DNA of 64,000 bases. Source: an uncultured Verrucomicrobiales bacterium. GTDB lineage: Bacteria; Verrucomicrobiota; Verrucomicrobiia; Verrucomicrobiales; Akkermansiaceae. The translations under genes and the position numbers were made by a program. Location: assembly GCA_937928545.1 (NCBI GenBank), contig CALGJQ010000024.1, positions 40,012 through 104,011 on the forward strand. Direction: 5' to 3'. Below are positions 51,383 to 60,782 of this stretch, one piece after another. How positions within the stretch are numbered: position 1 is the first letter of the stretch; each line of letters starts with the position of its first letter. The notes under the pieces were generated by a model that had not been told where the DNA came from, searched no databases, and saw only the letters and a list, made by a program, of their open reading frames with translations.

Positions 51383-52753
51383 ATGACCTATCAAGACCTC
51401 CTCCTCTCGACCGCGGGCCAAACCCCTGTTCTCTCCGCGAACACCACTCCTCCGCTTTTCGATGAAATCGAAATCCAATCTCGCTGGTTCGCCGGACATT
51501 TCTCCCGCGAACACCTCAGCCAACACGGCCAAAAAGTCACCATCATCTCCCCCGGCGAATGGAATCGCGGCGCCGGGCCCGACTTCCTAAACGCTACCAT
51601 CGAGATCGACGGCCAAACCCACCACGGCCCCATCGAACTCGATCTCGACTCCCGCAACTGGGACATCCACGGCCACAGCCAGAGTGAACACTTCAACGAC
51701 GTCATTCTCCACATCGTCCTCAGCGACCAGCCCCCCACCTACTTCACCCGCACTTCCAACAACCGCGAGATCCCCCGCATCATCCTCTCCGAGTCCGAAG
51801 TCAATTCCGCCCTCGGTCGCCCTCGCCTCACCCAGGCCCTTGCTCGCCCCGGCCTCTGCCTGCGCCCTCTCGCCGAAATGCCCGAGGCCCATGTCACCGC
51901 CCTCCTCAAAGAATCCGCCCTCCACCGCGCCCAGCTTAAAGCCACCCGTTTCGAACAAACCGCCAATCTCCACACCTTCTCACAAGCCCTCTGGGAATCC
52001 CTAGCCGATGCCCTCGGCTTCTCCGCCAACCGCCTTCCCATGCGCCTCCTCGCGCAACGTCTCCCCATTCAAAAACTCCTCACTCACACTCCCGAAGACC
52101 GCCAAGCCATCATCTTCGGCACCGCCGGCTTCCTCGCCCCCGACCTCCACGAAGCCGCCCCACCCGAATCTCGCGAATGGCTCGAAGACCTCTGGACCCG
52201 CTGGTGGAAACACCGCCTCGACTACGAATTCCCCGCCGAACGCAGCCCCGCCTGGTCCACCCGCGCCACCCGCCCCGGCAACCATCCCCAACGCCGCCTC
52301 GCCGCCCTCTCCACCGCGGCCGAACAATGGCACTCCCTCAGCTCCCTCGCCCGCCAAGACCCACCCTTCTCCAAATTCTCAAAGTCCCTCTCCAACCTCA
52401 GCGACCCATTCTGGGATCACCACCACACCCTCCAATCTAAACGAACAGGAAAGCCCATCAAGCTCCTCGGAAAATCTCGCCTCGAAGAATTCCTCATCAA
52501 TACCCTCTACCCCCTCCGATCAGACGACTGGCCCTCCTTCGCCGCCGTCCGCGCCGCCGCCCCCAACCAAAAAGTCAAACGCTGCTGCGAACGCCTCTTC
52601 GGCTCCCTAGAAAAAGTCAAACCCCACCTAAAATTCGCCTGGCAGCACCAAGCCCTCCTCCAAGTCTACCAAGACTTCTGCCTCGAAGACCTAAGCGACT
52701 GCAACGACTGCCCCTTCCCCAACCAACTCACCCAATACAAACCCACCTCATAA
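51383..52753 (+). CDS. DUF2851 family protein
   Basis: A 456-residue protein. The start EIEIQSRWFAGHFSREHLSQHGQKVTI, then GEWNRGAGPDFLNATIEIDG and GPIELDLDSRNWDIHGHSQSEHFNDVILHIVLS, is the DUF2851 core, which has a restriction-endonuclease-like arrangement of acidic residues (GPDF..A.I..... G.IE.H-type), suggesting a nuclease fold, but that is inference. The C-terminus has CNDCPFPNQL-type cysteines (FCLEDLSDCNDCPFP). Members are common in Bacteroidota and Verrucomicrobiota. It is the third gene of the MBL-TIGR03790-DUF2851 unit. Confidence 0.85.
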   Translation: MTYQDLLLSTAGQTPVLSANTTPPLFDEIEIQSRWFAGHFSREHLSQHGQKVTIISPGEWNRGAGPDFLNATIEIDGQTHHGPIELDLDSRNWDIHGHSQSEHFNDVILHIVLSDQPPTYFTRTSNNREIPRIILSESEVNSALGRPRLTQALARPGLCLRPLAEMPEAHVTALLKESALHRAQLKATRFEQTANLHTFSQALWESLADALGFSANRLPMRLLAQRLPIQKLLTHTPEDRQAIIFGTAGFLAPDLHEAAPPESREWLEDLWTRWWKHRLDYEFPAERSPAWSTRATRPGNHPQRRLAALSTAAEQWHSLSSLARQDPPFSKFSKSLSNLSDPFWDHHHTLQSKRTGKPIKLLGKSRLEEFLINTLYPLRSDDWPSFAAVRAAAPNQKVKRCCERLFGSLEKVKPHLKFAWQHQALLQVYQDFCLEDLSDCNDCPFPNQLTQYKPTS

Positions 52754-52757
52754 GCTT

Positions 52758-52836
52758 CCCCCTCAACCAAGCCTCAAAATCCAAAGCCCCCTCAACCAAG
52801 CCTTAAAAAAACTTAGCGTCTCAGCGTCTTAGCGGT
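52758..52836. repeat. Short tandem repeats between DUF2851 and dprA
   Basis: CCCCCTCAACCAAGCCT occurs at 52758-52774 and 52787-52803 (29-bp period), then AACTTAGCGTCTCAGCGTCTTAGCGG-type 8-bp iterations (AGCGTCT three times in variant form) fill 52809-52836. No ORF. The second part resembles dispersed intergenic repeats seen in several bacterial genomes. Confidence 0.5.
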
Positions 52837-52866
52837 AAAAACCTCCACAACCAATCATCCACAACC

Positions 52867-53970
52867 ATGACCGAAGCCGAAGCCCTCATCGCCCTCAACC
52901 AACTCCCCAAAACCGGCCCCGTCAAAATCCGCAGCCTCATCGACCACTTCGGCTCCGCCACCAACGCCCTTAAGCAACCCAACACCACCCTCCAACAAGT
53001 CCCCGGCATCGGCCCCGAGATCGCCAAAGTCATCGCCGACTGGGAAAACCTCACCGACCCCTCCTCCGAAATCGCCCTCGCCAAAGAACGCAACATCCAG
53101 ATCCTCACCCAAGAGGATTCAGACTACCCCGCCGCCCTCCGCGACTCCTTCGCCGCCCCCGTCATCCTCTACGTCTGGGGCCAACTCAAAGAACGCGACA
53201 TCAACGCCATCGGCATCGTCGGCTCCCGTAAACTCACCCACTACGGCCGCGAAGCCGCTCGCAAGTTCGCCTTCCAACTCGCCGGAGCCGGACTCACCGT
53301 CATCTCCGGCCTCGCCCGCGGAATCGACACCGCCGCGCACGAAGGAGCAGTCGCCGCCAAAGGCCGAACCATCGGCGTCCTCGGCTCCGGCCTCATGCAA
53401 CTCTATCCGCCCGAAAACCTCGCCCTCGCCGAAAAAATCGCCGACGGCCACGGCGCCATCATCTCCGAGTTCCCCCTCCAAACTCCCCCCGACCGCCAAA
53501 CCTTCCCCCAACGAAATCGCATCGTCGCCCACTGGTCCCGCGCCCTCCTCGTTGTCGAATGCCCCTCCCGCTCCGGCTCCCTCATCACCGCCAACCTAGC
53601 AAACGAAGCCGGCCGCCAAATCTACGCCGTCCCCGGCCCCATCGACCGACCCACCTCCGGCGGCTGCCACGACCTCATCCGCGACGGAGCCACCCTCGTC
53701 ACCGATGGCTCCCAAATCCTCGACGACTTCACCCACCTCAACTTCACCACCCCAAAAGACACCGAACCCCGCCCCCCCGAAACCTACCTCGACCTCTCAG
53801 ACGAAGAAAACACCGTCCTCAAATCCCTCAACAGCACCGAACAAAGCATCGACGAAATCGTCACCAAAACCCAACTCCCCGCCCACAAAATCTCCGTCAT
53901 CCTCATGAAACTAGAACTCAGAAACCTAGTCCAACCCCACCCCGGCCAACGCTTCACCCGCCGCCGCTAA
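52867..53970 (+). CDS. dprA: DNA processing protein DprA (Smf)
   Basis: Loads RecA on incoming single-stranded DNA during transformation. The 367-residue protein has an N-terminal helix-hairpin-helix-like domain (FGSATNALKQPNTTLQQVPG, GIGPEIAKVIADW), the Rossmann core with GIVGSRKLTHYGREAARKFA, VISGLARGIDTAAHEGAVAA, GVLGSGLMQLYPPENLALAE, TFPQRNRIVAHWSRALLVVEC and SGSLITANLANEAGRQIYAVPG, and a C-terminal winged-helix (TEQSIDEIVTKTQLPAHKISVILMKLE). Length is normal. The plus-strand coding sequence is extremely C-rich. Its TAA is the first triplet of an intergenic repeat. Confidence 0.96.
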   Translation: MTEAEALIALNQLPKTGPVKIRSLIDHFGSATNALKQPNTTLQQVPGIGPEIAKVIADWENLTDPSSEIALAKERNIQILTQEDSDYPAALRDSFAAPVILYVWGQLKERDINAIGIVGSRKLTHYGREAARKFAFQLAGAGLTVISGLARGIDTAAHEGAVAAKGRTIGVLGSGLMQLYPPENLALAEKIADGHGAIISEFPLQTPPDRQTFPQRNRIVAHWSRALLVVECPSRSGSLITANLANEAGRQIYAVPGPIDRPTSGGCHDLIRDGATLVTDGSQILDDFTHLNFTTPKDTEPRPPETYLDLSDEENTVLKSLNSTEQSIDEIVTKTQLPAHKISVILMKLELRNLVQPHPGQRFTRRR

Positions 53971-54029
53971 TATGGAGAGTGGGTGAAATGCCCTTGGGTG
54001 CTTTCAGCCCGCTTCACCAGAGCCAAAGC
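53969..54029. repeat. Intergenic repeat element abutting dprA stop
   Basis: Begins with the last bases of the dprA TAA and reads ATATGGAGAGTGGG, then GAAATGCCC, GCTTTCAGCCCGCTTC and ACCAGAGCCAAAG. Reverse-complement copies of the same blocks (CTTTGGCTCT, GGAGAGCGGG, AGCCCGCTT) occur at 58588-58660 and a shortened relative at 54541, so this is a family of mobile-looking intergenic elements. Confidence 0.6.
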
Positions 54030-54035
54030 CCCCCC

Positions 54036-54536
54036 TTAATCATCTTTCTCCTCCTCAGATTTCACGCCATCTCCCCCTTCAGAGCTAAGCTTTGGCATTG
54101 ATGAAAGCTGGCCTCCTTCTCCCAGAAGAAACGGCTTCCAAACACCTCCTTCGAATTCATGGTAAATCGCCGACGCAGAAGTCACATTCACCCGGTAAGC
54201 ATATCGAGCGCTAGAATCAGAATCTCGCCAATTTGAAAGCCGCGCCAGACTCTTTAAATTTAAACACTCATCCTGAACCCAAGAGTTATTCTTCAGGAGG
54301 CCCACAAATACGATTTCACAATCAGCAGCCTTGATCAGAAGCTCTTGATCCATCAATCGCGAAACCTCCCTCTTATCCAGTGATTCTAAGTGAGCATTAG
54401 GAGCAAGTTCTACCTCCAACTTAAGAGCAGGCACTTTCGGCACCCTCTCCCAGTCTTGCAAAATGGAAAACCTATCGTCCAAAAAGCCACCATACCTCCC
54501 ACGTCCCTCCTCTTTCACTCCAATGCAACTTCCCAT
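54036..54536 (-). CDS. Hypothetical protein
   Basis: A 166-residue protein on the minus strand. Composition is natural (LALEVELAPNAHLESLD-like region LKLEVELAPNAHLESLDKRE, ADCEIVFVGLLKNNSWVQDE, RYAYRVNVTSASAIYHEFEGG) with an acidic tail (GGDGVKSEEEKDD), so it is more likely a gene than a shadow. No signal peptide, membrane helix or known domain is seen. It is flanked by intergenic repeat copies on both sides (53969-54029 and 54541-54561), and the sequence before its ATG (54536) is repeat, so its 5' end may be truncated or reassigned. Confidence 0.5.
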   Translation of the reverse strand: MGSCIGVKEEGRGRYGGFLDDRFSILQDWERVPKVPALKLEVELAPNAHLESLDKREVSRLMDQELLIKAADCEIVFVGLLKNNSWVQDECLNLKSLARLSNWRDSDSSARYAYRVNVTSASAIYHEFEGGVWKPFLLGEGGQLSSMPKLSSEGGDGVKSEEEKDD

Positions 54537-54540
54537 TCAA

Positions 54541-54561
54541 GGAGCGCGGGCATCCTGCCCG
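54541..54561. repeat. Short intergenic hairpin repeat, same family
   Basis: GGAGCGCGGGCATCCTGCCCG with stem CGGGCA-TCC-TGCCCG. Its analogue at 58591-58611 is GGAGAGCGGACATCCTGTCC with compensated stem bases, showing that hairpin structure is conserved between copies. Confidence 0.55.
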
Positions 54562-54637
54562 TTTCAGGTGAACCAAAATCCTCCAGCATCGATCAATTCC
54601 CAACAAATCCACTCCTAACTTGTCAGAACCTCTATCT

Positions 54638-55960
54638 ATGCGCCTTCTGAAAGTCTCCTTCGCTCTTCTTCTCCTCACCCTCTCCTTCATCCTCGGTCTC
54701 TACCCCGCCCTCCACACCCTCTGGACCTTAGCCACCGACCCCGGTATCCGCACCGGGGGCCCCACCAAGATCGCCTTCCGCATGCATCGGTCTCTTTCAG
54801 ATCGGCTCCCAGACTATATCGATGAACGGATCGACTCAAAGATCGCCACCACCCTCTCCATAAGCCAAATCGAAGCCACCGAGTGGCCTCTCTTCGGAGC
54901 CTTCTTCTTCCTCCGCGCCACTGAGCAACTCCAAGCCCAATGGGAAGCCGACCCCTCCCTCGCCTCCGCCGCCCCAAAAGAAACAGGCCGCGACGCCATC
55001 GAAGCTAGCGCCCGTCTTCTTCTCGACCCAAACCACGCTCATTGGGTTGAAACCTACTGGGGGAAAAAACACCTCGAAGCACCAAACTGCTTTTACAAAT
55101 TACTCCTCCTCGGAGGCCTCAGTAGCCACCACAATCTCACCGGCAGCGAGGAAAACTTCTCCTTCATGCGCACCATCATGGAAGGCATGGCTGCCGACCT
55201 CGACTCCTCCCCCCACGGAATCATCGATGACTACCCGCAGCAATGCTTCCCCGCCGACGTCATCGCCGCTATCGCCATGATCAAAGCCACCGCTACCAGC
55301 CTCGGCGAAGACCGATCCGAGTGGGCACGCCAAGCTCTCGCCCGCCTCATGAAGGTCTCAGACAACAAACTCCCACCCTACATGGCATCCGCAATCACCG
55401 GTGAGCAAACTTCAAGCACCCGCGGCTGCACAAACAACGGCTTCGCTCTTCCACACATCCACGAAATCAACCCAGAACTTGCTGCCGAACTCTACCAAGA
55501 ATCGATCAAGCGCTTTTGGGAAGAAGGCTTCTTCGCTCAAGGATGGCGTGAATTTCCAGAAGACCAGGTCGAAGCCCCCTTCTACTTCGACCCCGACTCC
55601 GGCCCCGTCCTTTTTAACTTCGGCAGCGCCGCCACCGGCCTCGGTCTCGGCGTCACTCGCACCTACGGCGACAGTAAACGCGCGGGAGCCCTCGGCACCC
55701 AATTTCTCGCCACCTCATTCCCCCTCCCCACCGGACGCCTCATCATCCCCTCCCTCGTCGGAAACTGGGACCACGCCCCCCACTTCCCCGAAATCGTTCT
55801 CATGGCCCAACTCGCCCAGACTTCCTCAGAATCACGAGAAAAAGGCCCTATTCCCGCCATTGTCTGGATCATTACGATCTCCCAATTCTTTATTGGAGCC
55901 ATTCTCCTCAGACGTGGCAGCCGAGCTCTCAAAAAGGTGTTCGCTGGATCCCAAAACTAA
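54638..55960 (+). CDS. Unknown membrane protein with extracytoplasmic helical domain
   Basis: A 440-residue protein from the ATG at 54638 (MRLLKVSFALLLLTLSFILG); an in-frame TTG at 54620 is less likely. One N-terminal and one C-terminal membrane helix (IPAIVWIITISQFFIGAILL) enclose ~370 mostly helical residues, with WPLFGAFFFLRATEQLQAQW, FPADVIAAIAMIKATATSLG, RGCTNNGFALPHIHEINPEL and FNFGSAATGLGLGVTRTYGD. The repeated helix pairs could form an alpha/alpha toroid as in some glycan- or terpene-active enzymes, but I recognise no family. It lies 77 bases before topB with no apparent link. Confidence 0.7.
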   Translation: MRLLKVSFALLLLTLSFILGLYPALHTLWTLATDPGIRTGGPTKIAFRMHRSLSDRLPDYIDERIDSKIATTLSISQIEATEWPLFGAFFFLRATEQLQAQWEADPSLASAAPKETGRDAIEASARLLLDPNHAHWVETYWGKKHLEAPNCFYKLLLLGGLSSHHNLTGSEENFSFMRTIMEGMAADLDSSPHGIIDDYPQQCFPADVIAAIAMIKATATSLGEDRSEWARQALARLMKVSDNKLPPYMASAITGEQTSSTRGCTNNGFALPHIHEINPELAAELYQESIKRFWEEGFFAQGWREFPEDQVEAPFYFDPDSGPVLFNFGSAATGLGLGVTRTYGDSKRAGALGTQFLATSFPLPTGRLIIPSLVGNWDHAPHFPEIVLMAQLAQTSSESREKGPIPAIVWIITISQFFIGAILLRRGSRALKKVFAGSQN

Positions 55961-56037
55961 AAATTCTTCCTTCGGAATCCACCCCCTCCAAAAGAAATTC
56001 CTTCCCATCCCCCCCCTTCAAGGCCTAAGTCCGCCTC

Positions 56038-58590
56038 GTGTCCAAGACTCTTATCATCGCTGAGAAGCCCTCCGTTGCCACGGATCTCTCCAAAGCCCTC
56101 GCCAAAACTCTCGGGAAATTCGAGAAGAAGGGAAAGTCCCGTGATGCCCAGTATTTCGAGAACGACAAGGCCATGATCACCTCCGCCGTCGGTCACCTCA
56201 TCGAGCTCAAAATGCCCACCGGACCCAATGGTAAGAACCTCCCGTGGAAGTTCGATGTCCTTCCCGCCATCCCCTCGGAATTCGCCCTCCAGCCGATCGA
56301 GCAGACCGAAGGCCGCCTCAAGCACGTCCTCAAGCTCGCTCGTAAAAAAGACGTCACCGAGATCGTAAACGCCTGTGATGCCGGCCGCGAAGGTGAACTC
56401 ATCTTCCAATACATCATGGATTACGGGAAGATCGATAAACCCGTAAAGCGCCTCTGGATGCAATCCATGACCACCGGTGCGATCCAAGACGCCTGGACCA
56501 GCCTCCGCAAAGGTGAGGAAATGTCCAATCTCTCCGATGCCGCAAAGTGCCGCTCCGAATCCGACTGGCTCGTTGGCCTCAACTCCACTCGCGCCCTGAC
56601 CTGCTTCCGCTCCCGCCACGGTGGTTTTAATATCACCGCCGCTGGTCGCGTTCAGACTCCCACCCTCGCCATCCTCGCGAAGCGCGAAAAGGAAATCCAA
56701 GCTTTCAAATCCACCCCTTACGCCGAAGTCCACGGTAACTTCGGCGTCGCCGCCGGAGAATACGAAGGAAAGTGGGTCGACCTCGCCTTTAAGAAGAGCG
56801 AAGACCAGCCCCACGGCCGCGCCGAGCGCATCTGGGATAAAGAGAAGGCCAAACTCATCGCCGAGCGCTGCCAGGGAAAAACCGGCGTCGTCACCGAGCA
56901 GAAAAAGCCCACCAAGCAAATCGCTCCTCAACTCTACGACCTCACCACTCTCCAGCGGGAAGCTCCCTTTACCGCGAAGAACACCCTCGGCCTCGCCCAG
57001 ACTCTCTACGAGCGTCACAAAATGATCACCTATCCGCGAACCGATTCCCGCTACCTCCCCGAGGACTACATGGAGAACGTGAAGCAGATCGTCGCCGACC
57101 TCTCTCAATCCACCTCCGACCTCGCCGACTGGGCCAAGGACGCTCTCAAAAACGACCGCCTCAAATTCCAGAAGCGCATCTTTAATAACGCGAAAGTTTC
57201 CGATCACTTCGCCATCATCCCCACCGGCCGCGTCGTCAAACTCGATGAACCCGCCGCGAAACTTTACGACATGATCGTGAAGCGCTTCCTCGCCGTCTTC
57301 TTCCCCCACGCCGAATTCGAGGTCACCAAGCGCGTCACCACCATCGATCACGGCTCGGAAAAAGACACCTTCCGCACCGATGGTAAAATCCTCGTTGTTC
57401 CCGGCTGGCTCTCCGTCTACGGACGCAAGCCCGGCGTCGGCGCTGGCAAGGATGAACTCTGCGTCGTGCAAGAAGGCGAAGACGCCAAGGCCGTTTCCAT
57501 CGAGATGCTCGAAAAGGAGACCAACCCACCGGCTCGCTTTACTGAATCCACCCTCCTCTCCGCGATGGAAGGCGCCGGAAAACTCGTCGATGACGACGAA
57601 CTCCGCGAAGCCATGTCCGAGCGTGGCCTTGGCACCCCAGCCACTCGTGCTGCTACGATTGAAGGCCTCCTTCGTCAAAAATACCTCACCCGTGATGGTC
57701 GCGAACTCATTGCCACCGGCAAGGGCGTCCGCCTCATCGACCTCCTCGAAGAAATGGAAGTCAAGCCCCTCACCAGCCCCGAAATGACCGGCGACTGGGA
57801 GGCCAAGCTTCACCGCATGGAAAAAGGAGAACTCGCCCGTGACACCTTCATGGACGAGATTAAAAAGTTCACCGAAAGCGTCGTCAAAAAAGCACGCGGT
57901 CACTACGAAGAAATCATCTCTCGTCCCTTCGATGATCTCAAATGCATCTGCCCTAACTGCGGAGCACCCGAGCTCAAGCAGACCGATGCCACCTACGAAT
58001 GCCGCGAAGCCGAATGTGGCTTCCGTATCTCTAAGTATATCGCAGGACGCCTCCTCACCACCGAAGAAGCCACCGCTCTCTTCACCACGAAATTCCTCGA
58101 ACAGCGCGACGGCTTCGTCTCCCGCTTCAACCGTCCCTTCGAAGCCGCGCTGGAACTCGCACAAACCGTTTCCAAAACCGGCAAGAAAGGAAAATGGAAG
58201 CTCAACTTCGTCTTCGATTCCGACCTCGAATCCGTCGATGACCTCACCGACGACCAGCTCGTCAAGGAAGTCACCCTCACCAACGGAAAGACCGCGAAGC
58301 TCTACGAAACCGAAAAAGCCTTCATGGTCCCTGAGCTCACCAGCAAGGACAGCCCCGACGGCTTCCGCCTCGGCAAGACGATCCTCCAAAAGGAACTCAC
58401 CGCCGCCGACGTCGAAAAAATGCTCACTGCAGGCAAGACCGACCTCCTCCCCGGCTTCATCTCCAAGAAGACCAAACGCGCCTTCGCCGCCCATCTCACC
58501 CTCGACCCCGAGACCGCCAAGATCGGCTTCGAGTTCGCCCCGAGACCTGCCAAAAAAGGAGCAAAGAAGGCTGCGAAGAAAAAGGAATAA
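56038..58590 (+). CDS. topB: DNA topoisomerase III (type IA)
   Basis: Type IA topoisomerase decatenating single-stranded crossings. The 850-residue protein starts at GTG (56038). The TOPRIM domain ([38 protein letters not shown]) is at ~1-160, the catalytic tyrosine is in [17 protein letters not shown], and other blocks are [39 protein letters not shown] and [21 protein letters not shown]4 zinc-ribbon ([11 protein letters not shown]... CREAECGF) and two further C-terminal repeat-type domains, ending in a Lys/Ala tail, follow. Length is at the long end for TopB. A long antisense frame opposite it is a codon-bias artefact. Confidence 0.95.
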   Translation: MSKTLIIAEKPSVATDLSKALAKTLGKFEKKGKSRDAQYFENDKAMITSAVGHLIELKMPTGPNGKNLPWKFDVLPAIPSEFALQPIEQTEGRLKHVLKLARKKDVTEIVNACDAGREGELIFQYIMDYGKIDKPVKRLWMQSMTTGAIQDAWTSLRKGEEMSNLSDAAKCRSESDWLVGLNSTRALTCFRSRHGGFNITAAGRVQTPTLAILAKREKEIQAFKSTPYAEVHGNFGVAAGEYEGKWVDLAFKKSEDQPHGRAERIWDKEKAKLIAERCQGKTGVVTEQKKPTKQIAPQLYDLTTLQREAPFTAKNTLGLAQTLYERHKMITYPRTDSRYLPEDYMENVKQIVADLSQSTSDLADWAKDALKNDRLKFQKRIFNNAKVSDHFAIIPTGRVVKLDEPAAKLYDMIVKRFLAVFFPHAEFEVTKRVTTIDHGSEKDTFRTDGKILVVPGWLSVYGRKPGVGAGKDELCVVQEGEDAKAVSIEMLEKETNPPARFTESTLLSAMEGAGKLVDDDELREAMSERGLGTPATRAATIEGLLRQKYLTRDGRELIATGKGVRLIDLLEEMEVKPLTSPEMTGDWEAKLHRMEKGELARDTFMDEIKKFTESVVKKARGHYEEIISRPFDDLKCICPNCGAPELKQTDATYECREAECGFRISKYIAGRLLTTEEATALFTTKFLEQRDGFVSRFNRPFEAALELAQTVSKTGKKGKWKLNFVFDSDLESVDDLTDDQLVKEVTLTNGKTAKLYETEKAFMVPELTSKDSPDGFRLGKTILQKELTAADVEKMLTAGKTDLLPGFISKKTKRAFAAHLTLDPETAKIGFEFAPRPAKKGAKKAAKKKE

Positions 58591-58660
58591 GGAGAGCGGA
58601 CATCCTGTCCGCTTACCCAGAGCCAAAGAAAAGCGGGCTACAAACCCGCTCTCCATATTA
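58588..58660. repeat. Bidirectional intergenic repeat filling the topB/symporter gap
   Basis: Spans the whole gap, from the topB TAA (58588-58590) to the symporter TAA on the other strand (58658-58660). It contains two hairpins, GCGGACA-TCC-TGTCCGC and AGCGGG-CTACAAA-CCCGCT, separated by TTACCCAGAGCCAAAG. Both ends read TAA-(TAT)-GGAGAGCGG when oriented outward from each gene. It probably serves as a terminator for both convergent genes. Confidence 0.65.
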
Positions 58661-60367
58661 GTGATCCTGCGCCGCCGTCTCTTTCCCACCTGGGTAACGA
58701 ACGTTATCAACTAGCCCAGTGACCTCCTGCGGTGGTGCCGGTGTGAACGATGCCACAATCGCAGAAACCGCGAAATTGATCAGCATCCCCAGGAATCCGA
58801 TTCCCTCCGGAGAAATTCCAAAGAGATACTGATCCTTCGTCCCTCCCATGAACTGGAAGTAGATAATATAACTCAGCGTAAACCCAATTCCCGCAATCAT
58901 TCCGGCAATCGCCCCTTCCTTGTTCATACGGCGGGAGAAAATTCCCATCAGCAAAGTCGGGAAGAAAGACGAAGCCGCCAGACCAAAGGCAAAGGCCACC
59001 GTCTTTGCAATGAAGGTCGCAGGCGGATTGATGCCAAAGTAAATCGCCACCAACAAGGCTCCTAATGAAGCTAAACGGGCATACTTGATCTCTTCTTTAT
59101 CAGTCAAATCTGGTTTCACGATCTTCTTCATCAGGTCATGCGAAATCGCGGTCGATAGCACTAAGAGCAGCCCCGCCGCCGTCGAGAGCGCCGCCGCAAT
59201 ACAACCCGCCATCAAGAGCGCGATGACCCACTTAGGGAGTCCCGCCATGTGGGGATTTGCCATCACCATAATGTCAGGCTTGAAAGTCAGTTCGTTCACA
59301 TCCCCTACCTTCTCCCGCTCTGGTCCGAAGTGCTGAATCTTCCCATCGTCATTCTTATCGGCCCAACTCATGTAGCCCATTTTCTCAAAGTCGCCAAACC
59401 AAGCAGGAGCTTCATCACGAGGCGTGTCTTGTAATTTCTCAATGAGATTCACTCGCGCAAATCCCCCAATCGTGGGAGCAGTGAGATAAATCACCGCGAT
59501 GAATCCGAGCGTCCAACAGGCCGAAGTCCGCACCGCTTTGACATTTTTCACCGTAAAGAAGCGCACAATGACGTGAGGCAAACCCGCCGTACCACACATC
59601 AACGCGGCCGTGATGCAGAACATATCGATACGAGAAAGCGATCCATCGGTATAGTTCGCGAAGCCAAGCTCGGTGTTGATGTCATTCAGCTTTTGCAGGA
59701 AGGGCACGGACTCCCCATTCGCGGTATAATCACCGATGAAACCAAGCTGAGGAATGACATTCCCCGTGAGCGCCATCGCGATAAAGACCGCTGGGATGGT
59801 GTAAGCAAAGGCCATCACACAATACTGCGCAACCTGCGTGTAGGTAATTCCCTTCATCCCACCGAGTCCGGCGTAGAAAAAAACGATCGCCCCTCCGACC
59901 CAAACTCCGGTCGAAATCTCGATCTCAAAAAGCGCCGAAAACACCACGCCCACTCCACGCATCTGTCCCATGATATAGGTCAGACAGATGAAAATGGCAC
60001 AGACCACAGCCACCAAGCGAGCGGTCTTCGAGTAGTAACGATCTCCAATAAAATCAGGCACCGTGGCCTTTCCAAATTTTCGCAAAAAGGGAACCATTAA
60101 AACCGTCAGAAGCACAAATCCCCCGGTCCATCCCATCAACAAGCGCGAGCCATCATAGCCACTCGTCGCCAAAAGACCCGCCATCGAGATGAAGGTCGCC
60201 GCACTCATCCAGTCGGCCGCGGTCGCCATGCCATTTGCAAAAGGCGACACTCCCCCACCGGCAGTGTAGTATTCTTTGGTCGATCCCGCCCGCTGGCGAA
60301 TCGCAATCCCGATGTAGAGCGCAAATGAGAGCCCGATAAAGAGATAATTATAGGCATCTTGGCTCAT
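58658..60367 (-). CDS. Sodium:solute symporter (ActP/VC_2705-like), large subunit
   Basis: A 569-residue SSS-family symporter with about 13 membrane helices. Signatures include [72 protein letters not shown] and [21 protein letters not shown]. It resembles the TIGR03648 group that works with a DUF4212 small subunit, related to acetate permease ActP; substrate is likely a short monocarboxylate. [10 protein letters not shown] stretch at about 350 looks like an EF-hand-type insertion. Its ATG overlaps the small-subunit stop (ATGA), and its TAA begins the adjacent repeat. Confidence 0.92.
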   Translation of the reverse strand: MSQDAYNYLFIGLSFALYIGIAIRQRAGSTKEYYTAGGGVSPFANGMATAADWMSAATFISMAGLLATSGYDGSRLLMGWTGGFVLLTVLMVPFLRKFGKATVPDFIGDRYYSKTARLVAVVCAIFICLTYIMGQMRGVGVVFSALFEIEISTGVWVGGAIVFFYAGLGGMKGITYTQVAQYCVMAFAYTIPAVFIAMALTGNVIPQLGFIGDYTANGESVPFLQKLNDINTELGFANYTDGSLSRIDMFCITAALMCGTAGLPHVIVRFFTVKNVKAVRTSACWTLGFIAVIYLTAPTIGGFARVNLIEKLQDTPRDEAPAWFGDFEKMGYMSWADKNDDGKIQHFGPEREKVGDVNELTFKPDIMVMANPHMAGLPKWVIALLMAGCIAAALSTAAGLLLVLSTAISHDLMKKIVKPDLTDKEEIKYARLASLGALLVAIYFGINPPATFIAKTVAFAFGLAASSFFPTLLMGIFSRRMNKEGAIAGMIAGIGFTLSYIIYFQFMGGTKDQYLFGISPEGIGFLGMLINFAVSAIVASFTPAPPQEVTGLVDNVRYPGGKETAAQDH

Positions 60368-60642
60368 TTCGAGACCTCCTCATCCAGTTCGAGAGTATCT
60401 TCAATGCGTCCCATCCAGATGGCGTAAGCAATGAGAATGAAGACAAAGCAGATAATCGACCCCTGCTGAGCCATCCAAAATCCAAAGGGAGCCGAACCGA
60501 TACTCGGGAAACTCGCATCTAGCCAGTCTCTAAAAAGAATCCCGCACCCGAAGGAGACGATGAACCAAACGGAGAGCAAAACTCCCACACACCTCAATTG
60601 TGCCTTCCAATATCGCCCTTTGGCTGCCTTTGATTTTTCCAT
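60364..60642 (-). CDS. DUF4212 sodium:solute symporter small subunit
   Basis: A 92-residue protein with two membrane helices ([21 protein letters not shown] and [23 protein letters not shown]) joined by a short loop ([16 protein letters not shown]), the DUF4212/TIGR03647 pattern. It is the first gene of the two-gene symporter operon and overlaps the large subunit by four bases. Required partner of VC_2705-type symporters. C-terminus [12 protein letters not shown] is acidic. Confidence 0.9.
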   Translation of the reverse strand: MEKSKAAKGRYWKAQLRCVGVLLSVWFIVSFGCGILFRDWLDASFPSIGSAPFGFWMAQQGSIICFVFILIAYAIWMGRIEDTLELDEEVSK

Positions 60643-60782
60643 ATGTCGATTTCTTCCCGCTTTCCTAACAATTCGTTCTAGTCCCTGAAAGACAGAAAGC
60701 TCCTCCCGCCCTCATTTTTCATTTTGACTGCTCACTTTTCGTGTTTTGCTCCTGCAGCGGCACCTGCCGCTAGATATTCACA

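Noticed and set aside
53559..54101. 180-residue Arg/Pro/His-rich frame over the end of dprA
   Set aside because: Highly biased composition typical of a shifted frame in C-rich DNA; dprA motifs run through the same bases.
55957..58710. 917-residue open frame on the minus strand
   Set aside because: It lies opposite topB, whose [14 protein letters not shown] and zinc motifs are unmistakable. The long antisense frame arises from strong NNC/NNG codon bias.
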